A DNA stretch of 64,000 nt from Trichomonas vaginalis G3 (Eukaryota > Parabasalia > Trichomonadida > Trichomonadidae). This document shows, one piece after another, positions 19,037-28,457 of this stretch; the first letter of the stretch is position 1; each line of letters starts with the position of its first letter. The stretch is taken from contig NC_067205.1 of assembly GCF_026262505.1 (NCBI RefSeq), positions 3,720,001 to 3,784,000 on the forward strand. Reading direction: 5' to 3'. The translations under genes and the position numbers were made by a program. Under the pieces are notes generated by a model. The model was not told where the DNA came from, did not search any database, and was given only the letters and a program-made list of their open reading frames with translations.

Positions 19037-20135
19037 ATGTCAAATGAAACAGCGTTATGAGAGAGATACAACACAACCGACAACTCATTTTGCAAGCTCT
19101 AAATAAGAACACAACAAACTTTTCAAACTATTCTAAGATATCTGAGTCATTGAAAGAAGGAAACTTAAAACTGACATTAAACCCTTTAACAGACGAGTTT
19201 CTGTTTCAAGACAACAAGAACCATACTGTTTGTATAAATCCACAAAAAGAACTTTAAACGAGAAACCTATAGATGAACTTCTTTTGAAGGCAGATATTGA
19301 CAACAAAGCTGACAAAGAGTATGTAGACGATGCAATAGCAAAAGAAGAAGAAAGAGCTAACAATGCTTATGCAACAAAAGAACATACTCATCCTGAACTA
19401 GCAGACAAAACATATGTTGACAATAAAATGTCAAGTGAAGTGACAAGAGCTGAAAACGAATATTCTAAAAAGACTCATACACATACAAGTTTTACAACTT
19501 TTACAGCAGACGACATAATATTGAACTTTGACCTTGGTTCAAGTGCACCATTAGAAAATCCGAGTACAAGCGTAAAAGATACACTAAACAATTTAGATAA
19601 CAGTTGCAGGAACATTGAAAGTCATGCCAGAAACTTTGAAGCACATGAACTACCAGCAATGTTAGATAAGAAGGCTGACAAACAGAGCTTCAACATATAG
19701 ACTGAAATACTTCAAACATTATATCCTGCAGGCTCTATTTATACGTCAATGAATTCAACAAATCCAGCAACAGTTTTAGGTTTTGGTGAATGGAAGCAGA
19801 TTGTAGACAAATTCTTATACTGTGCTAGATATTCAAAGACGGCAGGAGGTTCAAAGAAATTAAAGAAGCAAACTTCCACCGCACACTCATACAGGAACTA
19901 CAAACTTTTCTGGCGACCATAGTCACTCATTAAGAGACCATCCATTATACAACTCAGAATATTATGCTGGCAATGACGTTTTATCTCCAGATTATAACCA
20001 TTCAGCAAAAAGACTTTTCGACCAACTGAACCAGGAGGAAATCATACACAATACTTTCACAACAAATCCACAGGCTTGGGTAAAGACTACATGCCACCTT
20101 ACATGACAGTTTACGCATGGTATAGAATTGCTTAG
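19037..20135 (+). pseudogene. Phage tail-fibre/collar-like protein (broken)
   Basis: The N-terminal and middle part carries repeats of the type ADKTYVDNKM and KADKEYVDDAI seen in phage fibre shafts, and paired His motifs (KEHTHPEL, KKTHTHTS). The C-terminal part has YPAGSIYTSMNSTNPATVLG and FGEWKQI, then GDHSHSLRDH and MTVYAWYRIA, matching the phage collar/baseplate domain (PVGSIY..NP..WE). In phages this tip binds receptors and coordinates metal through His. A receptor-binding fibre in a Maverick would fit a virion. It converges on the integrase gene, overlapping by about 4 bp. Broken, a few interruptions. Confidence 0.8.
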
Positions 20136-21085
20136 TCGTCATGTTCCACTTCTTTAGCATATTCGTCAGGAGTTGTCTTATATTTGTTAGGAACTGTCTT
20201 TGAAAGTATACCACCTTGAACTTTGACAAGTTTGAAACGAGGTCTGACAATAGTAGTTTTATCTTCTGCTTGCAGTGTGTACATTTTGCCATGTTTGCCT
20301 AAAACTTCATAATATTCTCTTGTATACTTTCTTCTATTTTTACGAACACGAATGTGAGTACCTGTCGGGTTCCCATTGTTGTCATAGTCAATAGTATTTT
20401 CATATGGGTGCGTTTTAGGTATTTCTATTTTTACTTTGTCACCTTTTTAAGTTTGAAGCCCATTCTTTCTTGTTCATCCTTTTGACTAAACTATTAAATA
20501 TATAGTCTTTCTCTAAGTCGGGGTTGTTTTTCATTTCTTCGGGGAGTGGTTTCCCAAACCTTTTTGTTTACGGCTATTGTAAATATTTAAAACTTGTCTC
20601 ATCTTTGCCATGGAGAAGTGTCTATACTTGTCGTCATATGACATTTCATTTGCTTCACCACCTTGTGGTTGATTTAAGTCTCTTAAGATTTTTATACAAC
20701 TGTCAATGACACCAAGCAGAATGGTTTTTGGTCGACAATGAAATATTGGTTTACATTTTTTGAACGCAGATAGTTTTTAATATCGTCTGATTTGAAAGAA
20801 CTTTCACAGTCAGATGTCAGTTTTGTTGGATGGTATTTGTCAACGAATATTGTCAAAGCAGTTTTCACATCTAAAATATTTTTGGACTGTAATGGTATGG
20901 CTTCACAGTATCTTGTGTTTTGACCGACAAATATTAGCCAGTATGGTGGTCCATCTTCTCTATACCTCGGAATGTTTTCCAAGATATCCATAAACCAAGC
21001 ATTTGGTGTTTGAACTAAAGATTTTTACCATGAGTGCTTTCTTTGTCGCTTTAGAAACATACGGGTCCTTGTTTGAATTCGTCAT
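20132..21085 (-). pseudogene. int: Maverick rve integrase with C-terminal SH3/chromo-like domain (broken)
   Basis: Would insert the element in host DNA. AWFMDIL holds the first Asp and LTSDCESSFKSDDIKNYL the second; the third-acid region follows around IDSCIKILRDL. Then comes a helical NMSYDDKYRHFSMAKMRQVL-like part (shortened here) and a small beta domain, KKGDKVKIEI and YYEVLGKHGKMYTL, resembling the SH3/chromo tail of Polinton integrases. Length about 315 codons fits the family. Lies between fibre and amphipathic protein genes. Broken, few interruptions. Confidence 0.8.
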
Positions 21086-21101
21086 TTTTAACCCATAAGA
21101 A

Positions 21102-21461
21102 ATGGGTTTATTTGGCGCATTAGCAGGAGTCGCATCTAGATTTTTGCCCGCAGTGGGAACAATAGCCAGAGGTGCATTTGGAATTGGAAGGAAGATTTTG
21201 AGTACATTAGGTATACTGAAAGAGAAAGCACAACCTATTATACAAACTGTACAGAAAGGTTGGGATGTAGCACGAGATGCAGCAAATCTTATTCCAAATC
21301 CTGAAACAAGAGGAAAAGTTCAAGGATGGATGGACAATGTAGGAAGACAAGCAGGAAACTACTATAACAAAGCAAATGACTACTATAACAAGCAGGACAC
21401 TATATGGACCAAGGTGAAAGATTCTTTAACAGAGGATATAACCATGCACAACAGTGGGTAA
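21102..21461 (+). CDS. Amphipathic minor structural protein, second type (119 aa)
   Basis: Begins MGLFGALAGVASRFLPAVG, a Gly/Ala-rich hydrophobic N-terminus, followed by a helix-forming middle (KAQPIIQTVQKGWDVARDA) and a Tyr/Asn-rich tail (NYYNKANDYYNKQD). Same MGxFG start and general design as the 80-aa protein at 4422, so it may be another pVI-like membrane-active or capsid-cementing protein; inference only. The original end is uncertain, as the following DNA encodes Asn/Gln/Pro-rich sequence in other frames. Divergent from the integrase. Confidence 0.55.
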   Translation: MGLFGALAGVASRFLPAVGTIARGAFGIGRKILSTLGILKEKAQPIIQTVQKGWDVARDAANLIPNPETRGKVQGWMDNVGRQAGNYYNKANDYYNKQDTIWTKVKDSLTEDITMHNSG

Positions 21462-21521
21462 ACAACAACCAACCTCAACCGCCTCAAACGTGGGAATGTA
21501 AAATTTTTTACTGAGATGAAA

Positions 21522-21660
21522 TGAACAATACAGCATTGAGACAAATGGGCTCAAGATGGCTTTGTCGGCTTCCAGCAGTTACACAACCACGTGTTTGTCA
21601 AGTTCTTCCTATACCTCAGGAAGTTTTAGAACCGACTTAAAAAACCTCAACAACCAGTTG
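21522..21660 (+). pseudogene. Small unknown gene between twin promoter-like motifs
   Basis: A short frame beginning MNNTALRQMGSRWLCRLPAV. TTTTTTACTGAGATGAAATG occurs before it (about 21506) and again before the next gene (about 21682), so the two starts share a leader. Not recognised; probably degraded. Confidence 0.4.
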
Positions 21661-21696
21661 AAAACAAACCAAACTAAAATTTTTTACTGAGATGAA

Positions 21697-22280
21697 ATGA
21701 CCGAAAGAAGTTGAAACGGTAGATTTGACACACAAACAAAAGTTCAGAACCATTGTCAAAACCTGTCAAAGAACTTACAGATGAAGAGAAAAATTCAATA
21801 ATAGAAAGTGTGAGGTCTGGAATACAAACCCTAACTACAAAGTCACTTTTCATAGAAATGGAACGGCTAGTATCTCAAAAAAAGAAACAGACTCTCACAA
21901 ATAAAATATTGAAGTCTGAAGGAACTAAAGAGACAACAGATGGAAAAGTTTACTTCACTGACCAACAGTTCATTATAGAACATCTCAATTGACTTAGAGT
22001 CGAAATATTCTAAACTTTACAACAAACACAAAAAGTTGAAAAGGAAAACAAACAAATGGCATATGACATTTATGAAGATGTTGACGACACAACTGTTCCA
22101 GCAAGTGAGGTAAAGTCAGATGAACCGAAAAGTGACGAAAAACCAATAGAAGAAGAAAAACCAATAGAAGAAGAAAAACCAAAACCAAAGGTTAGTTTCA
22201 ATACTAAACCAAGCCAACCTTCATTAGCTGGTATGGGTTGGCGTCAAAGACTTATGGCAGCGAACGGTTATGTAAAGTAA
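21697..22280 (+). pseudogene. Acidic, Lys/Glu-rich unknown protein region (broken)
   Basis: Contains VKELTDEEKNSIIESVRSG, a helical Lys-rich part, an acidic Pro-rich repeat (EKPIEEEKPIEEEKPKPK) and a C-terminus PSLAGMGWRQRLMAANGYVK. It follows the second copy of the TTACTGAGATGAAATG leader. The low-complexity acidic region suggests a linker or scaffold. One gene or two cannot be settled because the frame is broken. Not recognised. Confidence 0.45.
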
Positions 22281-22310
22281 AGGAAAAACATTTTTTTATT
22301 TTATTTGAAA

Positions 22311-23002
22311 TGTACGCTGAGTTTGTTGGAGAAGACCGTTGGGAAACTTGTTTTGTTAGATGAGAAATATGAAATGGCATACCATTTAAAACAAAATATT
22401 TTTAAAAAACATTTTTTTATTTTATTTGAAATGTACGCTGAGTTTGTTGGAGAAGACCGTTGGGAAACTTGTTTGTTAGATGAGAAATATGAAATTCACT
22501 GTTGTGAGTCATTTGAAGTCAGAAACAAAAAGACAAAAAGAGTTTTAAGCGGATGGGAGGGAAATAACGGATATGCTACTATGAAGATGGGTGGGAAACG
22601 CTATCTTATGTTAATCATTTATAACCGAACCCTAACAATTTACCTTTTGTAGACCATATAAACCGTATAAGAAACGACAATAGACTTGAAAACTTGCGTT
22701 GGGTCACTCGTTCTGAAAACAATAAGAACAAAAGCAAATTTGGAGATATTGTATTCGAATTTGTCGACGAACTAGAAGATGAAACAATTGAAATTACAGA
22801 CTATGGCAAGCATACGTTTGAGTTTTACTACTATAGCGAAGAACAAGACTCTTTCTACTTTTATACCGGCGTAAACTATAGGAAATTACAAGTATATTTT
22901 ACTAAGGCGGGCTATGCTTATGTAAACGCTAGAGATACAGATGGAAAATACGTTCATATACTTCTTAACAAATTCAAGAAGCTATATGGCATACCATTTT
23001 AA
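22311..23002 (+). pseudogene. HNH homing-type endonuclease, broken copies
   Basis: Two starts of the same gene lie in tandem (22311 and 22431, both MYAEFVGEDRWETC), the second followed by most of the protein with VDHINRIRNDNRLENLRWVT and SENNKNKSKFG. It parallels the whole copy at 23164. Each copy has the leader ACATTTTTTTATTTTATTTG before its ATG. The tandem starts point to local duplication. Confidence 0.75.
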
Positions 23003-23030
23003 AACAGTATATTTTTTTATTTTATTTGAA

Positions 23031-23163
23031 CTGTACGCTGAGTTTGTTGGAGAAGACCGTTGGGAAACTTGTTTGTTAGATGAGAAATAAAAAATTGCAT
23101 GAAATAAAACATTGCATGAAGTAAAACATTTTTTCAAAAAAATATTTTTTTATTTTATTTGAA
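23031..23163 (+). repeat. Partial HNH start and shared spacer
   Basis: A further fragment of the HNH 5' end (EFVGEDRWETC) is followed by ATTGCATGAAATAAAACATTG, a phrase also found beyond the polymerase B stop in element A (about 2150-2180). It marks a shuffling point between modules. Confidence 0.6.
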
Positions 23164-23748
23164 ATGTACGCTGAGTTTGTTGGAGAAGACCGTTGGGAAA
23201 CTTGTTTGTTAGATGAGAAATATGAAATTCACTGTTGTGAGTCATTTGAAGTCAGAAAAAAAGAGACAAAAAGAGTTTTAAGCGAATGGGAGGGAAATAA
23301 CGGATATACTACTATGAATATGAGTGGAAAAAACTATCTTAAACATGTTGTCATTGCAACTCATTTTATACCGAATCCTAACAATTTACCTTTTGTAGAC
23401 CATATAAACCGTATAAGAAACGACAATAGACTTGAAAACTTGCGTTGGGTCACTCGTTCTGAAAACAATAAGAACAAAAGCAAATTTGGAGATATTGTAT
23501 TCGAATTTGTCGACGAACTAGAAGATGAAACAATTGAAATTACAGACTATGGCAAGCATACGTTTGAGTTTTACTACTATAGCGAAGAACAAGACTCTTT
23601 CTACTTTTATACCGGCGTAAACTATAGGAAATTACAAGTATGTTTTACTAAGGCAGGCTATGCTTATGTAAACGCTAGAGATACAGATGGAAAATACGTT
23701 AAAATACTTCTTAACAAATTCAAGAAGCTATATGGCATACCATTTTAA
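23164..23748 (+). CDS. HNH homing-type endonuclease (194 aa)
   Basis: An HNH_3-type nuclease: FVDHINRIRNDNRLENLRWV (about residues 79-98) supplies the His and Asn of the HNH motif, followed by SENNKNKSKF, as in free-standing homing nucleases of phages and giant viruses. The C-terminal 80 residues repeat aromatic blocks (FEFYYYSEEQDSFYFYTG, VCFTKAGYAYVNARD) that resemble DNA-binding AP2-like strands. The copy looks whole. It lies directly before family X (23785) in a place where element A has polymerase B, so a nuclease-driven gene conversion is plausible. Confidence 0.8.
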   Translation: MYAEFVGEDRWETCLLDEKYEIHCCESFEVRKKETKRVLSEWEGNNGYTTMNMSGKNYLKHVVIATHFIPNPNNLPFVDHINRIRNDNRLENLRWVTRSENNKNKSKFGDIVFEFVDELEDETIEITDYGKHTFEFYYYSEEQDSFYFYTGVNYRKLQVCFTKAGYAYVNARDTDGKYVKILLNKFKKLYGIPF

Positions 23749-23784
23749 AACGTTTTTAAAACAGTATATTTTTACATATATAAA

Positions 23785-24637
23785 ATGCTTCAGGTTGAAA
23801 AACAAAGAACAAAAGTAGCAGATACAAAACCGTTAGACTATATCTTTACAAACGCTGGTAGGACTATATCAGATGAAGAAATTTCATCCGGAGCTTACAG
23901 GTTTGACTATCCAATTCGTTGGCTTCAAAGTCCTTCAGATGCAAAGGCAATAGGATTTAGAAGAGTTTTGTTTTCAAATAGAACTAACGCGTTTATTTCG
24001 CAGTATATTTTCACGGTCAGTATAAGGTTCTGATGGTCTAATAGAAAATTTGATGAAATGAAAATCTTTACAATTGTTCAGACGAAAGTCTTGAAAAAAC
24101 TCTAAATGACTTTCAAACTCAAATAAACAAACAATACTACTGGGAATTTCAAGAAAAATACCACTCTTTACTAAATGGAACATACTATCTGAAGCTAGAA
24201 TACGACAAGATGAACTCCACAGTTTCATTTCAAAAGATTGAAATTAACCTCCAAGAGATACAGAGTTTTTATATGGGGAGTAGACAACGTTTCTTGGGCA
24301 CAATTTCTTCGGTTACTAAACCAGAACGAACATTACACCAGATGGTCCATTTAAATTTATACTCCCCCAGCAGATTTGACAGTTTATAGAAACGTGTTTG
24401 ACCCTCAAAATGTCATGTGTCATGCAAGTTTCAGTTCAAGCAACAACAGTTTTCTATGTATCGGTAAGGACTTTTATGACTTTGCTTCTAAATTCTACGA
24501 ACCACCTAGTACAGTTTTCTGACTTTCAAGTTTGGTTCACAAAACGGTGTGCAGCATATAATTCCATTGTACTATGACTTTTATCTCGAATTGTTTTCAT
24601 ATACACTACGGAAAAGTGCTGAAAAAGTATTGAAAAA
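23785..24637 (+). pseudogene. Family X protein, B copy 2 (broken)
   Basis: Near-identical to the whole gene at 1245-2105: MLQVEKQRTKVADTKPLDYI, GAYRFDYPIRWLQSP, then the VFDPQNVMCHASFSSSNNSF block. Preceded by GTATATTTTTACATATATAA and the ATG. Several breaks. It ends at the repeat region 24640-26400 as the A copy ends at 1-1240, so the X-plus-repeats block is shared by A and B in the same relative order. Confidence 0.75.
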
Positions 24638-24639
24638 TA

Positions 24640-26390
24640 TATTTTTAGGGTAGATGGTTTTTAGGTTCACCAGGTCCTCGGTCCCTCGGTCCCCAGGTAT
24701 TTTAACTTCTCTGAAAAGTGTGACAACATGACATTTAGACAACAACACAGGAAATAAACTTCATCGTCAATGTTTTGTCATGAATTTCATCGTAAATGTT
24801 TTGTCATGACTTCTTCATGTATTCTTTCACCGTTGAATTTTGTATAAAAAAGCAACCGCCGGAATTCCGGCGTTGGTATATTCTTCACAAAATGCTTGTT
24901 TTGAGGTCGAGCCACAAACGAATGTCCGACGGTTAAGCACAAACGAATGTCGACGGTTAAGCCACAACGAATGTCCGACGGTTAAGCCAAAAATATTTTT
25001 TATTTTTATTGTAAGAACTGAAATGACAGTCGAAGCAAAACGTTCACGAACAAATCTAATGGCGAAAACATTCACAAAGGCACTTACAACGGTATTGAAG
25101 TCTTACGTAGAGACAAGGATGGTTATATAAATGCAACAAAGTATGTCAGCAGTTTAGGAAAGACTTTAGAAGGTTGTTGGAAAATAAGTCCTGGGAAGAG
25201 TATTTTAAGGATTTTGTGAAGAATATACAACCGCGGAATTCTGCGGGTTGCTTTTTTATACAATGTTCATGCAGGAATTCCGATGAAATCAAACAGGTTA
25301 GAGGAACGTATGTAGACCCAAGACTTGTAACTATATAGCAATGTGGGTTCTCCAAAATATTGTATGCAGTTGGAAAAATTTGGACTCCATAGACAAGAAA
25401 GTTCATGAGAAATTAGATGAAGAGAACTTGAAGATACAGCAGAGATGCTAACTTTGTTCGAACAGAAGTTAGAAAAAATGTGCTTAAACAAATAGAACAT
25501 GAACGTGAGATATGTTCTGGTTATAGAGATTTCTCCATCGAACTAGACCAATGGGAACAAGAAGATTTAAAGAGAGAATTTAGAGAATATGAACTCGCTA
25601 AAGTTTCATTAGAAGCTGCAGAAGAGAGGTTAAAAGTTTGGGGTCGTTTTGTACAAAAATATTGTGAGTAAATGAACATTTTTTTTATTGAATTCGGCAA
25701 AAATATATTTTAGGTTAGATGGTTTTTAGGTGTCAGTACGTCACCAGGTAATTTAAACTTCTCTGAAAAGTGTGACAATGACATTTTGACAACAAACAGG
25801 AAATAAACTTATCGTAAATGTTTTGTATAAAAGCCCCGCCGGATTCCGCGGGGTGGTATATTCTTCACGAAATGCTTGTTTTGTTGAGACTTCATCGTCA
25901 ATGTTTGTATAAAAAGCAACCCGCGAATTCCGCGGGTGGTATATTCTTCACGAAATGCTTGTTTTGTTGAGACTTCATCGTAAATGTTTTGTATAAAAGC
26001 ACCGCCGGAATTCGCGGGGTGGTATATTCTTCACAAATGCTTGTTTTGAGGTCGAGCCAAAAATGGCTCCACCGTAGAAAACACACAAAACTCATGATTT
26101 TTGTATAAAAAAAGCAACCGCCGGAATTCCGCGGGGTGGTATATTCTTCACGAAATGCTTGTTTTGAGGTCGAGCCACTTTGGCTCCACCGTAGAAAACA
26201 CACAAAACTCATTTTTGCCTGATTTACACTCATTGACGATGAAATTCATGACAAAACATATACGATGAAGTATATTTCCTGTGTTGTTGTCAAAATGTCA
26301 TGTTGTCACACTTTTTCAGAGAAGTTCATTTAACCGAGGGACCGAGGGACCGAGGGACCTGGTTCCACCTAAAATATATTTTTGCTGAAA
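24640..26390. repeat. GC-palindrome repeats around a KilA-N remnant
   Basis: Units like those of 1-1240 (ATTCTTCACGAAATGCTTG, GAATTC-centred palindromes near 24861, 25236, 25924, 26119), mostly in the opposite orientation. Three copies of CGAATGTCCGACGGTTAAGC-like units lie at 24918-24985. GACCGAGG repeats at about 26333-26357 and an AAAATATATTTTTG motif at about 26371 lead to the next block. Confidence 0.8.
25024..25671 (+). pseudogene. KilA-N domain protein (broken)
   Basis: The N-terminal part carries the KilA-N signature around VLRRDKDGYINATK and YVSSLGKTLEGCW (shared by poxvirus N1R and phage KilA proteins that bind DNA). The C-terminal part, MLKQIEHEREICSGYRDF to WGRFVQKYCE, is a Glu/Arg-rich coiled coil. 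A GC palindrome of the intergenic type lies inside the span (about 25236). Such proteins are usually DNA-binding regulators in viruses. Broken, several interruptions. Confidence 0.65.
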
Positions 26391-26392
26391 AA

Positions 26393-26760
26393 ATGACCAA
26401 ATTTCATGAATTTCCTCATATGTTTGCTACCCTCGGAAAACCGAGGGTAGAGATTCCATTCGAAAATCGTAAAAAAACTCTATGAAAACAGCGAAAAAAT
26501 GCGACCCGCGGAAAACCGAGGAACGAGATTCCGTACGAAAATCGTGAAAAAACTCTATGAAAATCGTGGAAAAATGCGAGTGGGAGAAAAACCCTGGTCG
26601 CCAAAACTCTATGAAAATCGTAAAAAATTGCGAGTACGGAAAAAACCCTGGTCGCCTAAAACTCATGAAAATCGTAAAAAATTGCGAGTACGGAAAAAAC
26701 CGTAGTCGCCTAAAACTCATGAAAATCGTGAAATTTCTCTAGACCGACTTTTTTCGGTCT
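26393..26760 (+). repeat. Amplified Bro-gene fragment with GC hairpin module
   Basis: Opens with a Bro-like piece (EFPHMFATLGKPR) holding a perfect hairpin, CTACCCTCGG-AAAA-CCGAGGGTAG (26427-26450), then a decayed second copy (about 26504-26527). After that the phrase ACTCATGAAAATCGTAAAAA with GCGAGTACGG is repeated about five times. The unit equals the part of the Bro gene at 28684-28735, spread out as a tandem array. Confidence 0.75.
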
Positions 26761-26828
26761 TGCATAAAACTCATGAAAATCGTAAAAAAATCTCTGAAAT
26801 CATATCTTTTATACAAGATAGAAAATTA

Positions 26829-26878
26829 ACGTTAGTTTTATTTTTTTTTATTTTTTATTTTGTATGTAAGAACAGAAA
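26829..26878 (+). promoter_or_regulatory. Leader shared by Bro and GIY-YIG-like genes
   Basis: AACGTTAGTTTTATTTTTTT, then ATTTTGTATGTAAGAACAGA before the ATG. Almost the same sequence lies at 28405-28457 before the Bro gene, with a third version near 25000 before the KilA-N gene. It differs from the TATTTTTA motif of structural genes and may mark another expression class. Confidence 0.5.
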
Positions 26879-27493
26879 ATGACAAACACAGAGTTTGAAA
26901 CAGTTAAAAAGATAGACAATGAGACCAAAGTGGTTAGAATAGGTGATTTAAACGTAAGATACTCAAAGAAATACAAAAAATATTCTTTGTCAGACATTTT
27001 AACACTATCTGAAAAGAAAACATCCCACGACTGGGTTAAAAATGCTTCAACTCAGAAAATTTTGACAAAAAATCCTGAGCTTATGATATCAGTAAGATTC
27101 TATGGAACAAGAGCATATCTTATAGACAAAAGTCTTATACCAGTAGTTTTGTTCTGGATTGACCCAGTTGTTGGATATAATTTCATAACATATGGTTCAT
27201 TCGATACGGAACGTTGCAGTGAGGGCTTACTTTACATCGTTCAGAAACCGAAGGACTTCAATACAAAGAGATATAAGATAGGAAGAACATTTAATATAAG
27301 TAGTAGATATGACAGTATAGTCAATAGAGTCAAGGTTGCGTTTGTTAACGATATGAGAGCTGCTGAAACAGAACTACTTGAAAAGTTTGAGAAAATGTAT
27401 GGTGCTCCCACGAAAGGTAAAGAAACGTTTGAAGTAGATGAGATCGACAAAGCTATAAAATTATTTGACGAAGTTGCTGAAAAATACATGTAA
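26879..27493 (+). CDS. T5orf172/MUG113-type GIY-YIG-like protein (204 aa)
   Basis: The C-terminal half fits the T5orf172 branch of the GIY-YIG nuclease superfamily: GLLYIVQKPKDF, YKIGRTFNISSRYDS, MRAAETELLEKFEKMYG and GKETFEVDEID, with the Arg of IGRT and the Glu of the ETE motif at expected places. The N-terminal 100 residues resemble KilA-N/MSV199-type DNA-binding regions (SLSDILTLSEKKTSHDWVKN). This architecture is common in giant viruses and phages. The frame is whole. It probably cuts or binds DNA; host or viral target unknown. Confidence 0.75.
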   Translation: MTNTEFETVKKIDNETKVVRIGDLNVRYSKKYKKYSLSDILTLSEKKTSHDWVKNASTQKILTKNPELMISVRFYGTRAYLIDKSLIPVVLFWIDPVVGYNFITYGSFDTERCSEGLLYIVQKPKDFNTKRYKIGRTFNISSRYDSIVNRVKVAFVNDMRAAETELLEKFEKMYGAPTKGKETFEVDEIDKAIKLFDEVAEKYM

Positions 27494-27703
27494 AGCGTTT
27501 ATTTTTGGTCTTTTATACAAGATAGAAAATAACGCTAATTTTATTTTTTCTATCTTAAGGAAATTCATGAAAATTCAAGAGGGTGAAAAAACAGGTGAAA
27601 AAACAGGTGAGATCTCACCTCTTCACCTAAAATATATTTTTGCCGAATTCTGTATAAAATTCTGAGTAAAATAATTTTTAGGGCATGTGTCAAACCGTTG
27701 AGT
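27494..27703. other. Spacer with a GGTGAGATCTCACC palindrome
   Basis: The 14-bp palindrome at 27606-27619 is followed by CTTCACCTAAAATATATTTTTGCCGAA, as at 87-128; the reverse arrangement is at 63165-63204. No gene. Confidence 0.6.
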
Positions 27704-28016
27704 TTTGACAATACTTGTACTGTTTCAGAACAATACTTGTACTGTTTCAGAACAATACTTGTACTGTTTAGAACAATACTTGTACTGTTTCAGAACAATA
27801 CTTGTACTGTTTCAGAACAATACTTGTACTGTTTCAGAACAAATTTCCCGTAAAAGCTCTCAATTTGTGAGAAATTTGCACTGCTTCAGAACAATATTTG
27901 TACTGTTTCAGAACAATACTTGTACTGTTTCAGAACAATACTTGTACTGTTTCAGAACAATACTTGTACTGTTTCAGAACAATACTTGTACTGTTTCAGA
28001 ACAATACTTGTACTGA
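27704..28016. repeat. 22-bp tandem repeat, about 13 units
   Basis: The unit ACTTGTACTGTTTCAGAACAAT repeats, with an interruption near 27841-27880. The frame stays open across the array only because of the repeat, so no gene is called. Confidence 0.9.
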
Positions 28017-28042
28017 CAGTAGCAGAGATTTTTATCGTCCAA

Positions 28043-28222
28043 CTTTACAAATGTAAACTTATATCGTTCTATTTTCTTCACTAGGGTCTAACACCAAAGT
28101 AACCTTACAAATGTAAACTTATATCGTTCTATTTTCTTCACTAGGGTCTAACACCAAAGTAACCTTACAAATGTAAACTTATATCGTTCTATTTTCTTCA
28201 CTAGGGTCTAACACCAAAGTAA
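28043..28222. repeat. 60-bp tandem repeat, three copies
   Basis: Copies begin near 28043, 28103 and 28163, each with TTACAAATGTAAACTTATAT and CACTAGGGTCTAACACC. Copies 2 and 3 are identical. Confidence 0.9.
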
Positions 28223-28263
28223 CCTATGTACATGAAATTTCACTGCATAAAAGGAAAAAACCT

Positions 28264-28337
28264 GCGCGAATCGGGATTTGAACCGAGGTCTTCAACGCCT
28301 GTAGCGAGGTAGCCCATACCACTGAGCTATGAGCCGC
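28264..28337 (-). tRNA. tRNA-like sequence (possibly a decayed tRNA)
   Basis: On the minus strand there is an A box TAGCTCAGTGG and a B box GGTTCAAATCC at normal spacing, a total of 74 nt, and a T6 run just downstream (28255-28260) fitting a Pol III terminator. The D arm pairs well. The T stem and much of the acceptor stem pair poorly, and the anticodon arm (around CTACAGG) is ambiguous, so I assign no amino acid. It may be a tRNA captured by the element, a decayed tRNA or the head of a tRNA-derived SINE. Confidence 0.5.
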
Positions 28338-28404
28338 TTGCATATTTTTAAGTAAAATATAGTATATTTGTCATATAGTGAAGGATGACCAAACTTAAAA
28401 AAAA

Positions 28405-28457
28405 TAACGCTAATTTTATTTTTTTTTTATTTTTTTATTTTGTATGTAAAGACAGAT
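28405..28457 (+). promoter_or_regulatory. Leader before the Bro gene
   Basis: AACGCTAATTTTATTTTTTT, then a T-rich stretch and ATTTTGTATGTAAAGACAGA; nearly the same as at 26829-26878. Confidence 0.5.

Noticed and set aside
27704-28016. CRISPR-like regular repeats
   Set aside because: Units are contiguous 22-mers without unique spacers, and the genome looks eukaryotic.
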